Assembly: GCA_024400915.1 (NCBI GenBank)
Contig: JAKSLX010000009.1
Span: 43,402-107,401 of the forward strand
Reading direction: 5' to 3'
Source of the DNA: Treponema sp.
Lineage (GTDB): Bacteria; Spirochaetota; Spirochaetia; Treponematales; Treponemataceae
Length of the DNA: 64,000 nt
Numbering within the stretch: the first letter of the stretch is position 1; each line of letters starts with the position of its first letter. Shown piece after piece: positions 57,093 to 64,000 of this stretch. The position numbers were made by a program, and so were the translations under genes. The notes under the pieces were generated by a model. That model worked only from the letters and a program-made list of their open reading frames with translations. It was not told the DNA's origin and did no database searches.

Positions 57093-58196
57093 ATGATTCA
57101 TACTTACAGTCCTACTATTCGCCGCAAAGAAATGGAAGCCGTTCTCACCTGCATGGTTGATGAAAAAATCGGCCCTGGTGACATGAATGTCAAGCTTATT
57201 CAGACTGCAAAAGAACTTATAGGTTTTGATGGTGCCGTTGCATTGCGCAGCCCGGCAATAGCTTTTGAATATATTTTCAAAGCCCTTGATTTTTCAAAGG
57301 AAGGTGCCGTAATTTTCAGTGCCCTTGCTCCTGCATATCAGGTCCTTACAGTTGAAAAACTTGGATATAAAGTTCTGTTTGCTGATGTCAGCGAAGAAAC
57401 TGGTCTTGTAACGGTTGAATCGGTTCAGGAACAAATCAAGGAAGGTGGAAGACTTTTGATTCTTGCCGAGTCCATGGGAATCCTTCCGGATATCAAGGCT
57501 TTCCTTGAACTTGGAATTCCAGTTGTTGAAGACATTTCACAGTCTGCACTTTCGAGTTATCCTCTTGATGAAGCCGATGCCGCAAAGAAACCTGCACCTA
57601 AGGCTGCTTCCGGCGAAGACAAACCTGAAGAAGAAGTGCTTGGAAGAAAAGCCGGAATGTACGGTGTATATGCAATTCTTGGCATGGAAGAAAAGGACAT
57701 AATCACTGCTGGTGGTGGTGCCCTTCTTATTGCTCCAAACAGAAAGGAATGGACTGTTCTCAAGCATATTGCGGAAGAAGCTCCGTTTACTGATGCCATG
57801 ACAGATATGAATGCGGCCCTTGCTTATGTTGAGCTCAAGGAATTTGCCCGCAACGAAAAGACAAGGCAGGAACTCTTTACCCTGTATTCCCGTGCCGTAA
57901 TGACAGGTCGTCACAAGACCTATGTCCGTGCTGATGGAAGGGGTTCTACAATCTATTCGTTTCCTCTTGTTCTTAGCTCCGGTTTCAAAGATGCAAAGGC
58001 TTATGCTCAGAAAAAGAATATTGAAATCCGGCAGGCCTATGAGGATACCATCATGGCCCTAAGGCAGCAGGACATTTCAAAGAAGTGCATCTGCGCCAAT
58101 TCCCTTTATCTAAGGTGTGCCGTGTTCCCTCTGTATCCAAGACTTGGTCAGAAAGATGCCGCACAGATTGTGAAGGTGCTTTCTACTTTGCTCTAA
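57093..58196 (+). CDS. DegT/DnrJ/EryC1/StrS-like PLP-fold protein
   Basis: A 367-residue protein of the sugar-aminotransferase fold. IHTYSPTIRRKEMEAVLTCM and DGAVALRSPAIAFEYIFKAL mark the N-terminus, IPVVEDISQSALSSYP contains the cofactor Asp, and EEKDIITAGGGALLIAP aligns with the K-x-x-T-x-GEGG box, so the PLP Lys seems present although the Glu of GEGG is Gly. About 25 residues of Ala/Lys/Glu-rich sequence (near 165-190) are inserted before the Lys segment. No sugar-nucleotide genes are adjacent. Substrate unknown; a non-catalytic or regulatory role cannot be excluded. Confidence 0.8.
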   Translation: MIHTYSPTIRRKEMEAVLTCMVDEKIGPGDMNVKLIQTAKELIGFDGAVALRSPAIAFEYIFKALDFSKEGAVIFSALAPAYQVLTVEKLGYKVLFADVSEETGLVTVESVQEQIKEGGRLLILAESMGILPDIKAFLELGIPVVEDISQSALSSYPLDEADAAKKPAPKAASGEDKPEEEVLGRKAGMYGVYAILGMEEKDIITAGGGALLIAPNRKEWTVLKHIAEEAPFTDAMTDMNAALAYVELKEFARNEKTRQELFTLYSRAVMTGRHKTYVRADGRGSTIYSFPLVLSSGFKDAKAYAQKKNIEIRQAYEDTIMALRQQDISKKCICANSLYLRCAVFPLYPRLGQKDAAQIVKVLSTLL

Positions 58197-58218
58197 TTAT
58201 TTAGGGAATCATCTATAA

Positions 58219-59076
58219 ATGAAAAAGTGTCTTATTGTATCCAATTCATTCAAAACTGACGCAGCTCGTCTCAGTAAGGAAATATCTTCTTTCCTAAAAG
58301 AAAAAGGGATTGAGGCTTCTGTTTTTGCTTACAATGGAAAGGATGCGGTTCATGAAAAGCCTCTGGAACTTGATTTTACCGGCAATGATTTTGTGGTTAC
58401 CCTTGGCGGTGACGGAACGGTTCTTTTTACCGGAAGAGGTTGTGCTCCTCTTTGCATTCCTGTGTTTCCGGTTAATCTGGGAGAATTCGGTTTTCTTGCT
58501 TCCATCTCAAAAGACGACTGGAAAACTGAACTTGAAAAATTCCTTGAAAGCAAAAGTTTTATAAGCGAAAGAAATCTGGTCAGGTGCGAAGTCATAAGGA
58601 ACGGCTCCACAGTTTTTAAATGCTGTGGTCTGAACGATTGTGTCATTTCTTCCAGTCCTTCTACAAGGCTCATAAACCTGAGGGTCGCCTACAACCACGC
58701 CCTTCTTGGTCCTTTCAAGGCCAACGGCATCATCATTTCTACTCCTACTGGATCTACTGCCTATTCAGCTGCTGCAGGAGGTCCTATTGTGGAACCTTCA
58801 ACTCCAGCTTTGGTTCTAACACCAGTAAGTTCCTTCAGTCTTTCGGCCAGGCCTTTGGTTTTTGGAAGAAACGGCGAAATAGTGATTACCGTGCTGGATT
58901 CCCGTGCCGATGTTGCATTGGAGTGTGACGGACAAATTGGTTTCTGCCTTGAAAAAGATGATGTAATAATTCTTGGCATTCCTGAATTTACTGCAAGGTT
59001 GATTGGTTCGACCCAGGAAAAATTTTATGCAGCATTACAAAGCAAGTTGAACTGGTCAGGAGGACCTCGTGCTTGA
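58219..59076 (+). CDS. nadK: NAD kinase
   Basis: A 285-residue NAD kinase, making NADP from NAD. The ATP/phosphate motif FVVTLGGDGTVLFTGRG, FPVNLGEFGFLASISKDDW, the substrate segment GIIISTPTGSTAYSAAAGGP and LVLTPVSSFSLSARPLV are all present. AGGGA lies 14 nt upstream of ATG 58219, which is long for a ribosome site. The 3' end overlaps recN by 8 bp; nadK-recN adjacency is widespread in bacteria. Confidence 0.95.
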   Translation: MKKCLIVSNSFKTDAARLSKEISSFLKEKGIEASVFAYNGKDAVHEKPLELDFTGNDFVVTLGGDGTVLFTGRGCAPLCIPVFPVNLGEFGFLASISKDDWKTELEKFLESKSFISERNLVRCEVIRNGSTVFKCCGLNDCVISSSPSTRLINLRVAYNHALLGPFKANGIIISTPTGSTAYSAAAGGPIVEPSTPALVLTPVSSFSLSARPLVFGRNGEIVITVLDSRADVALECDGQIGFCLEKDDVIILGIPEFTARLIGSTQEKFYAALQSKLNWSGGPRA

Positions 59077-60772
59077 AGAACTTGATATAAAGAATTTTGC
59101 CCTCATAGATTCTGCTCATGTTGATTTCAATAAAGGGTTTACAGTCCTTAGTGGTGAAACCGGTGCGGGAAAATCCATCCTCATCGGCAGCCTTGCATTC
59201 CTCCTTGGTGGAAAGGCAAGTGCAGAACAGATCAGGACCGGCATGCATGAAGCTCAGGTTTCAGGATCCTTTTTTCTTGAATCAAAAGAAGCCTTTGACT
59301 GGCTTGAAGAACACGGCATAGAAGCTGAAGATGACAGGGTTCTTTTGCGACGCCTCATCCGTGATACCGGAAAATCTTCAGCATGGATTGGAGGTGTTCC
59401 CGTAACAAGGGCAGACCTTGCTTCCTTTGCTGATTTTCTCGTGGACATTCACGGGCAGCATGAACAGCAGTCTTTGATGAAAGTTGCAGACCATAGGCGC
59501 TATCTTGATATCTATGCAGAAGTTGTAGATGAGGTCAGCGCATTTACAGTTCTTTACAACCAGCTTGTTGAAAAGCGGCGTGTCCTTGATTCCCTTAACA
59601 GCAATGAGGCCGAGCGGGCAGAAAAAATCGACATGCTTTCATTTGCTGTAAACGAAATCACTGAAGCAAAGCTAAAGCCAAATGAAGATGAAGAACTTGA
59701 AGCGGAAGAATCGAAGCTCAGCTCTTTTGAGAAACTTTATTCAGATATAGAAGAAATAACTTCTGTTTTTGAAGGAGATGACAACGGCAACGGAATCATT
59801 TCTCTCTTCAAGAGAATTACGGGGACTGCAGGAAAAACCGTAGAGCTTGATAAAAATCTTGAAGGTCTTGAAAGCCGCCTTCAGTCTGCCTTTTATGAAG
59901 TTGACGACATTGCCGCTGAGTTCCGCAGATACAAGAATTCCCTTGTTTTTGATCCGGACCGTCTTGCCCAGGTGCAGGAGCGCCTTGACTTGATTTACAG
60001 GTTAAAGAAAAAGTATGCGGGTGGGGTAAACGGTAGTGTTGCCGATGTCATGGCATATTTTGAAAGGGCTCAAAAACAGCTTGAAGAACTTACGGGCAGC
60101 GGTGCCGACAAAAGTGTGCTTGAAAAGGAAATTTCAGAGCTTGAAAAGAAAGTTTATACTGCAGCAAAGGTTCTTTCTGAAAAAAGAAAGAAAGCCTCTG
60201 AAAAAATGTCTGCTGCCGTAGAAGAAATACTTGCAAAACTAGGAATGAAGGAAACCAGATTCCGCGTCAACCTTACTGAAAAGGAAGGCAATGCAGTGGA
60301 ACAGAAGTGTGGTCCTTATGGTATGGATAACATTGAATTCCTCATCAGTGCAAATCCAGGTTCTCCATTGCTTCCTCTTGCAAAAATTGCTTCCGGCGGA
60401 GAACTTAGCCGTGTTATGCTTGCTTTAAAAACTATCCTTAGTGCAGCAGACCTTGCCGGAACCCTTGTCTTTGACGAAATCGATACTGGTATTGGTGGTG
60501 AAGTTGCCGTTTCCCTTGGTGATCACATGAAGAAGCTTTCTGCAAAAAAACAGATTCTTTGTATAACTCACCTTGCAAGTATTGCCGTTTATGCCGATAA
60601 TCAGATAAAGATACAGAAGGGTGTCGAAGGAAATACTACGGCTACAAATGTCTTCCAGATTGATGGAGATGAAAGGGTCCGTGAAATTGCGAGAATGCTG
60701 TCCGGTGACAGTGTTTCTCAGGCTTCCCTTGAGCACGCCGCTGCCATGTTAAAGCAGCACGAAACCATTTAA
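59069..60772 (+). CDS. recN: DNA repair protein RecN
   Basis: A 567-residue SMC-like double-strand-break repair protein. N-terminal LEELDIKNFALIDSAHVDF; Walker A LSGETGAGKSILIGSLAFLL; two coiled-coil arms (about 160-220 and 310-390); signature KIASGGELSRVMLALKTIL; Walker B TLVFDEIDTGIGGEVAVSL. The start is GTG 59069 with GGAGG 8 nt upstream, inside the end of nadK. Confidence 0.96.
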   Translation: MLEELDIKNFALIDSAHVDFNKGFTVLSGETGAGKSILIGSLAFLLGGKASAEQIRTGMHEAQVSGSFFLESKEAFDWLEEHGIEAEDDRVLLRRLIRDTGKSSAWIGGVPVTRADLASFADFLVDIHGQHEQQSLMKVADHRRYLDIYAEVVDEVSAFTVLYNQLVEKRRVLDSLNSNEAERAEKIDMLSFAVNEITEAKLKPNEDEELEAEESKLSSFEKLYSDIEEITSVFEGDDNGNGIISLFKRITGTAGKTVELDKNLEGLESRLQSAFYEVDDIAAEFRRYKNSLVFDPDRLAQVQERLDLIYRLKKKYAGGVNGSVADVMAYFERAQKQLEELTGSGADKSVLEKEISELEKKVYTAAKVLSEKRKKASEKMSAAVEEILAKLGMKETRFRVNLTEKEGNAVEQKCGPYGMDNIEFLISANPGSPLLPLAKIASGGELSRVMLALKTILSAADLAGTLVFDEIDTGIGGEVAVSLGDHMKKLSAKKQILCITHLASIAVYADNQIKIQKGVEGNTTATNVFQIDGDERVREIARMLSGDSVSQASLEHAAAMLKQHETI

Positions 60773-60793
60773 AATCTTCAATGGAGGAAGTAA

Positions 60794-61594
60794 ATGCCAG
60801 TATCAGAAGAAGCAAGAAAGGAATTCAATGAAACAATCCGTCCAATAAAGGAACAGATCAACGGTCTCATAAAAAAGGACAAGGATGATTCCTTTGCTTT
60901 ACGTGGCCTGAAGGAAGGTGTTGAACTTAAGAAAATAGCCCTTGCAGAACAGATGGTTTACCTTGCAACTGTTCAGATGAGCATCAATAACATTTCAGTT
61001 GAAATGCTTGAGGTTAAGAACAACGATATCCTTAACGATGCCCGTAAGTCGCTTTATAAGGCAATTATCTATCTTGAAGATGTCGTTTCAAACACCGTTG
61101 ACTGTCCTTATTCTGATATTGAAGCAAAAATTCTTCCTATAAAGGAACTTACGATTACGCGTCGTCTTGATATAATCCGTAAGCTTGGTCTTGCCATCGA
61201 TCTTCTTGTTGATGCTTTCGGTGAAAATTCTAAATGGAAGGAATCCTTCGTTGAAATGCGTGGCCGTCATGCGGTTGTCGCAAAGAATTTTGTGGACATG
61301 AAGCAGGCTGTAAAAGATTACTTTGACCATAATTCTCCAGTTTATGAAGATACGATTCTTTATGTACGTTTGATCCGTGAACTACTTTCCAAGTGTGCTA
61401 CTGATTACCGCGATCGTTATGAACTTGCAAGCAAGCGCGTTGACGACATGCGCATGGCTGTAAATCTTCTCATTGCCCTCCGCCGCATTGCCATGGTTAT
61501 GAGTGACAGTGAAGAATCTGAAAACATCAGAAAGAAAGCCCTTGCCTGGAAGACTAAGATGGAAAGTGATGAAAAGAAGGGTATCTCAAAGTAA
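60794..61594 (+). CDS. Conserved helical protein, function unknown
   Basis: A 266-residue soluble, almost entirely helical protein I cannot assign. Features: charged N-terminus, LRGLKEGVELKKIALAEQMV, an amphipathic segment DARKSLYKAIIYLEDVVSNT, and RRLDIIRKLGLAIDLLVDAF. No signal peptide, no transmembrane segment. TGGAGGAAG lies 4 nt before the ATG. It follows recN by 21 bp and precedes the HD-domain gene by 6 bp, so the three are probably co-transcribed; the close spacing with the HD gene suggests a shared role (inference). Confidence 0.8.
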   Translation: MPVSEEARKEFNETIRPIKEQINGLIKKDKDDSFALRGLKEGVELKKIALAEQMVYLATVQMSINNISVEMLEVKNNDILNDARKSLYKAIIYLEDVVSNTVDCPYSDIEAKILPIKELTITRRLDIIRKLGLAIDLLVDAFGENSKWKESFVEMRGRHAVVAKNFVDMKQAVKDYFDHNSPVYEDTILYVRLIRELLSKCATDYRDRYELASKRVDDMRMAVNLLIALRRIAMVMSDSEESENIRKKALAWKTKMESDEKKGISK

Positions 61595-61600
61595 TTCATT

Positions 61601-62824
61601 ATGAAAAAGAAATTCATTCTTAAGATCTTCGAAGCATTTTCCATTGAAAGATGGAATGATTTGGTGCGTCCCTTCGACATCATTGAAATGGACAAGCATG
61701 CCGAAAAATGTGTTGTTGCCTACATAATTGCAAAGTATGAAGAAAGCCTTGGTGCAAAAATTGACTGGCAGTGGCTTATCTACGCAAGTCTCTTTGATCT
61801 TCTCCGCAAGATTCAGCTTTGTGACATAAAGGCTCCCGTCCAGACTCTCATCAAAAATGAATATCCAGCGGAATACAAAAAGCTTAACCAATGGGTTCTT
61901 GATCGCTATGAGAAGCTCATAGATGACGATGAACTCTTTGACAGTTTCAAGAAATATCAGGAAAATCTTACGCAATACAAGGGAAGAAGCGAAGATCTTG
62001 AACTCACGGTAAGGATTTTCCGTGCCGCACACAAGTATTCTACGCTTCGTGAACTTGAGATGCTTACTCCAGTAAACGAAATCGAACGTCTGGAAGGGAT
62101 TCGAAAGGAACTCAATGCGGATCTTCAAGGCTATCTTGATCTTCGTGGTCTACAGCTTCTGATTACAAAGCAGAAACCATTTGAATTCCTGATGCGCATA
62201 GAGCAGCTCAGGTTTCAGACTAGATGGAACCAGACTCCACGCGTGCCAAAAACTTCTGTTCTTGGTCACTGTTTCTTTGTTGCTGTCATAACACTTCTTC
62301 TCGGAAGGGAGTGCGGTACAAAAATGTGCCCTAAGCGCGTGTACAACAACTTTTTTTCTGGGCTTTTTCACGATCTTCCAGAAAGCGTTACCCGCGATAT
62401 CATTTCTCCTGTAAAAAATGCAACTGACGGACTTCCTGAAATCGTAAAGAACATAGAAGATCAGATTGTCCAGAAGGAACTTGTGCCTCTCATGGAACCT
62501 TTCTATAGGGATGAAATCCTTTACTGGACCAGCGATGAGTTTTCTAACAGGGCTGTTTTTGACGGTTGTGTTCTTTCCCTTTCTTTTGATGAACTTAATG
62601 CAAAGTTCAACGAAGACAAGTTCAATCCTGTTGACGGAAGACTTGTCCGTGCGGCAGATCATCTTTCGGCGCTTCTTGAGGCCCATCTTTCCATTCAGCA
62701 TGGAATTACAAGCAAACAGCTGGAAAAAGGCCGTGAAAACCTTCTCAAGGGCTATGAAAAGGGCAGTAAAATCAACGGAATCGATGTACGCCAGATTTTC
62801 GACGATTTCCTTTTGGATGATTGA
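61601..62824 (+). CDS. HD-domain protein, YfbR-like phosphohydrolase fold
   Basis: A 407-residue protein. The C-terminal half has the metal-binding set of an HD hydrolase: His in TSVLGHCFFVAVITLLLG, the doublet in FFSGLFHDLPESVTRDIIS and a late Asp in VRAADHLSALLEAHL. The text HDLPESVTRDIISPVKN resembles the YfbR deoxynucleotidase motif HDASEVxTGDLPTPVK. The N-terminal half (about 1-200) also has FDIIEMDKHAEKCVVAYIIA, resembling the start of another HD-like helical bundle. Substrate (dNMP or other phosphoester) cannot be told. It is followed by a 175-bp A/T-rich gap. Confidence 0.82.
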   Translation: MKKKFILKIFEAFSIERWNDLVRPFDIIEMDKHAEKCVVAYIIAKYEESLGAKIDWQWLIYASLFDLLRKIQLCDIKAPVQTLIKNEYPAEYKKLNQWVLDRYEKLIDDDELFDSFKKYQENLTQYKGRSEDLELTVRIFRAAHKYSTLRELEMLTPVNEIERLEGIRKELNADLQGYLDLRGLQLLITKQKPFEFLMRIEQLRFQTRWNQTPRVPKTSVLGHCFFVAVITLLLGRECGTKMCPKRVYNNFFSGLFHDLPESVTRDIISPVKNATDGLPEIVKNIEDQIVQKELVPLMEPFYRDEILYWTSDEFSNRAVFDGCVLSLSFDELNAKFNEDKFNPVDGRLVRAADHLSALLEAHLSIQHGITSKQLEKGRENLLKGYEKGSKINGIDVRQIFDDFLLDD

Positions 62825-62946
62825 GCCAGATGTCATGTCTTTTTCGGCTTGTATATAAAAGAAATGATATAAAACTAACTAATCTTTTACGCTTCAACTA
62901 ATTGTATATAAATCTTTTTTCCTATATACTCATTGCCAAATAACGC

Positions 62947-62952
62947 TATAAT
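62947..62952 (+). promoter_or_regulatory. -10 element upstream of the decarboxylase pump genes
   Basis: TATAAT at 62947-62952 predicts a start near 62959 and a 41-nt leader ending in CTGGAGGA before oadG. No clear -35. The rest of the 175-bp gap (62825-62999) is A/T-rich with nothing else I can name. Confidence 0.45.
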
Positions 62953-62999
62953 GCGGAAAAAATTCGTTTTTAGGAAATATATATCTATCTGGAGGATTT

Positions 63000-63245
63000 A
63001 TGACAATCTCTGAAATGCTCAGCCAGAGTGGAATTCTTACTCTGCTGGGAATGGGTGTAGTTTTCAGCTTCCTTATTATCATGATTTTTGCAATGACAGG
63101 ACTTCATGCAGTAATTCATGCTTTGGGCTGGGACAAAGAAGAAAAGAAGGATGCCGCTCCTGCAGCTCCTGCCGCCGCTCCTGCTGACAATGGTGCAATT
63201 ATTGCCGCTATTGCTGCTGCCGTTCACGAAAAAGAATCAAACTAA
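63000..63245 (+). CDS. oadG: Oxaloacetate decarboxylase-type sodium pump, gamma subunit
   Basis: An 81-residue OadG-like subunit: one N-terminal transmembrane helix (about 11-33, ILTLLGMGVVFSFLIIMIFA) and an Ala/Pro-rich cytosolic tail ending IAAIAAAVHEKESN, the standard gamma-subunit layout. Gamma assembles the alpha (carboxyltransferase) and beta (membrane pump) subunits of Na+-exporting decarboxylases. A GGAGGA site lies 5 nt before the ATG; the alpha-subunit gene follows 19 bp on. Confidence 0.88.
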   Translation: MTISEMLSQSGILTLLGMGVVFSFLIIMIFAMTGLHAVIHALGWDKEEKKDAAPAAPAAAPADNGAIIAAIAAAVHEKESN

Positions 63246-63264
63246 AATATAAGAGGATAAAATT

Positions 63265-64000
63265 ATGGCTAAAGTTGGAATTTCAGAACTTGCTATCCGT
63301 GACGCACACCAGTCGCTTCACGCAACACGTATGACTACTGCAGATATGCTCCCTATCTGTGACAAGCTCGACAAAGTAGGTTACAAATATATCGAAGGAT
63401 GGGGTGGAGCAACTTATGACTCATGTATCCGCTTCCTTAACGAAGATCCATGGGAACGCCTCCGCAAGCTTCACGCAGCTCTTCCTAACAACAAAATCAT
63501 GATGCTCCTCCGTGCTCAGAACCTTCTTGGTTACAAGCACTATGCAGATGATGTAGTAGACAAGTTTGTTGAAACAGCTGCAAAGAACGGTATCGGATGC
63601 TTCCGCATTTTCGATGCATGTAACGACCCACGCAACATGGAACGCGCTACAAAGGCTGCAAAGAAGTCTGGTGTAGATGTTCAGATGGCTATTTCTTATG
63701 CCGTTACTCCATTCCACACAAACGAAAAGTATGCAGAACTTGCAAAGACATACGCAGAATTCGGTGCAGACTCAATCTGTATCAAGGATATGTCTGGTCT
63801 TTTGAAGCCATATGAAGCATATGACCTCGTAACAAAGATCAAGAAGGCATGTGATCTTCCAGTTGAAATCCACTCACACGCAACAACAGGTCTTTCTGTT
63901 GCTTCCCTCCTCAAGGGTATCGAAGCTGGTGCTGATATCGTAGATACAGCAATTTCTTCTATGTCTATGGGTACATCACATTCACCAACAGAAACAATCG
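63265..64000 (+). CDS. oadA: Oxaloacetate decarboxylase-type alpha subunit (3' end cut by window)
   Basis: The reading frame is open from ATG 63265 to the window end (245 codons) and codes for the carboxyltransferase TIM barrel of oxaloacetate decarboxylase/pyruvate carboxylase alpha subunits. ELAIRDAHQSLHATRMTT holds the metal Asp, EGWGGATYDSCIRFLNEDPW the substrate loop, SICIKDMSGLLKP the carboxylated Lys, and EIHSHATTGLS the His-x-His metal ligands. The biotinyl domain would lie beyond the window. AAGAGGA precedes the ATG. With oadG it forms a Na+ pump that converts decarboxylation energy to a sodium gradient. Codon use suggests high expression. Confidence 0.93.
   Translation, partial: MAKVGISELAIRDAHQSLHATRMTTADMLPICDKLDKVGYKYIEGWGGATYDSCIRFLNEDPWERLRKLHAALPNNKIMMLLRAQNLLGYKHYADDVVDKFVETAAKNGIGCFRIFDACNDPRNMERATKAAKKSGVDVQMAISYAVTPFHTNEKYAELAKTYAEFGADSICIKDMSGLLKPYEAYDLVTKIKKACDLPVEIHSHATTGLSVASLLKGIEAGADIVDTAISSMSMGTSHSPTETI

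Noticed and set aside
62825..62999. A small RNA or riboswitch before oadG
   Set aside because: Apart from a -10 hexamer and the ribosome site the gap is A/T-rich and I see no stable or conserved fold.

Overview
The window reads as a chromosome segment of a free-living or host-associated treponeme (phylum Spirochaetota, genus Treponema or close), not T. pallidum itself. The grounds are gene content and order: V-type ATPase, a cheA-cheW-cheX-cheY cluster whose CheW carries a CheR-like tail, the tamB-bamA-skp-mutS block, and mraZ-rsmH-ftsL-murF-ftsW-ftsQ-ftsA-ftsZ running on to dprA-topA-xer and flgB-flgC-fliE-fliF-fliG-fliH-fliI-fliJ. These neighbourhoods match what I remember of treponemal genomes. 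No database search was run. Coding density is high. I see no tRNA, rRNA, CRISPR array, prophage or complete transposon.

Layout. 1-2255: end of a V-ATPase operon (B, D) and a universal stress protein. 2331-4302: an OmpR-type regulator with Glu at the phosphorylation site, and a convergent outer-membrane-type protein. 4483-9358: chemotaxis operon, closed by a terminator. 9488-17354: accessory and housekeeping genes (MarR regulator with a divergent membrane protein, HTH-EIIA fusion, transglutaminase-like secreted protein, pseudouridine synthase, oxidoreductase, TIGR03546/TIGR03545 pair). 17454-19512: yebC, ruvC and an unknown gene. 19571-19729: a structured repeat. 19860-28078: division and cell-wall cluster. 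28097-36120: recombinase, TPR lipoprotein, dprA, topA, second recombinase, hslVU. 37166-44644: flagellar basal body, switch and export operon, with an extra small gene between fliF and fliG. 45420-55557: envelope biogenesis (TamB, BamA, Skp) followed by mutS. 55638-62824: comF, a second cheW, DegT-like protein, nadK, recN and two little-known genes. 63000-64000: start of an oxaloacetate-decarboxylase-type sodium pump (gamma, then alpha, cut by the window end).

How the parts work together. Chemotaxis (CheA/W/X/Y) feeds phospho-CheY to the switch built by FliG on the FliF ring, and FliH/I/J serve export. TamB, BamA and Skp insert outer-membrane proteins such as the barrel-like protein at 3040-4302. 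The V-ATPase and the decarboxylase pump are ion-motive machines.

Most notable observations: (i) a 131-residue protein between FliF and FliG that looks like a FliG N-terminal domain carrying a FliF-like C-terminal tail, a possible linker in the motor; (ii) at least eight operon-first genes whose -10 element lies about 7 nt before the start codon with no Shine-Dalgarno sequence, implying widespread leaderless transcripts; (iii) two divergent, apparently leaderless promoters sharing one palindromic TTGCAA -35 inside a 16-bp palindrome next to a MarR gene; (iv) seven 7-bp tandem repeats just upstream of a sigma-28-like flgB promoter.
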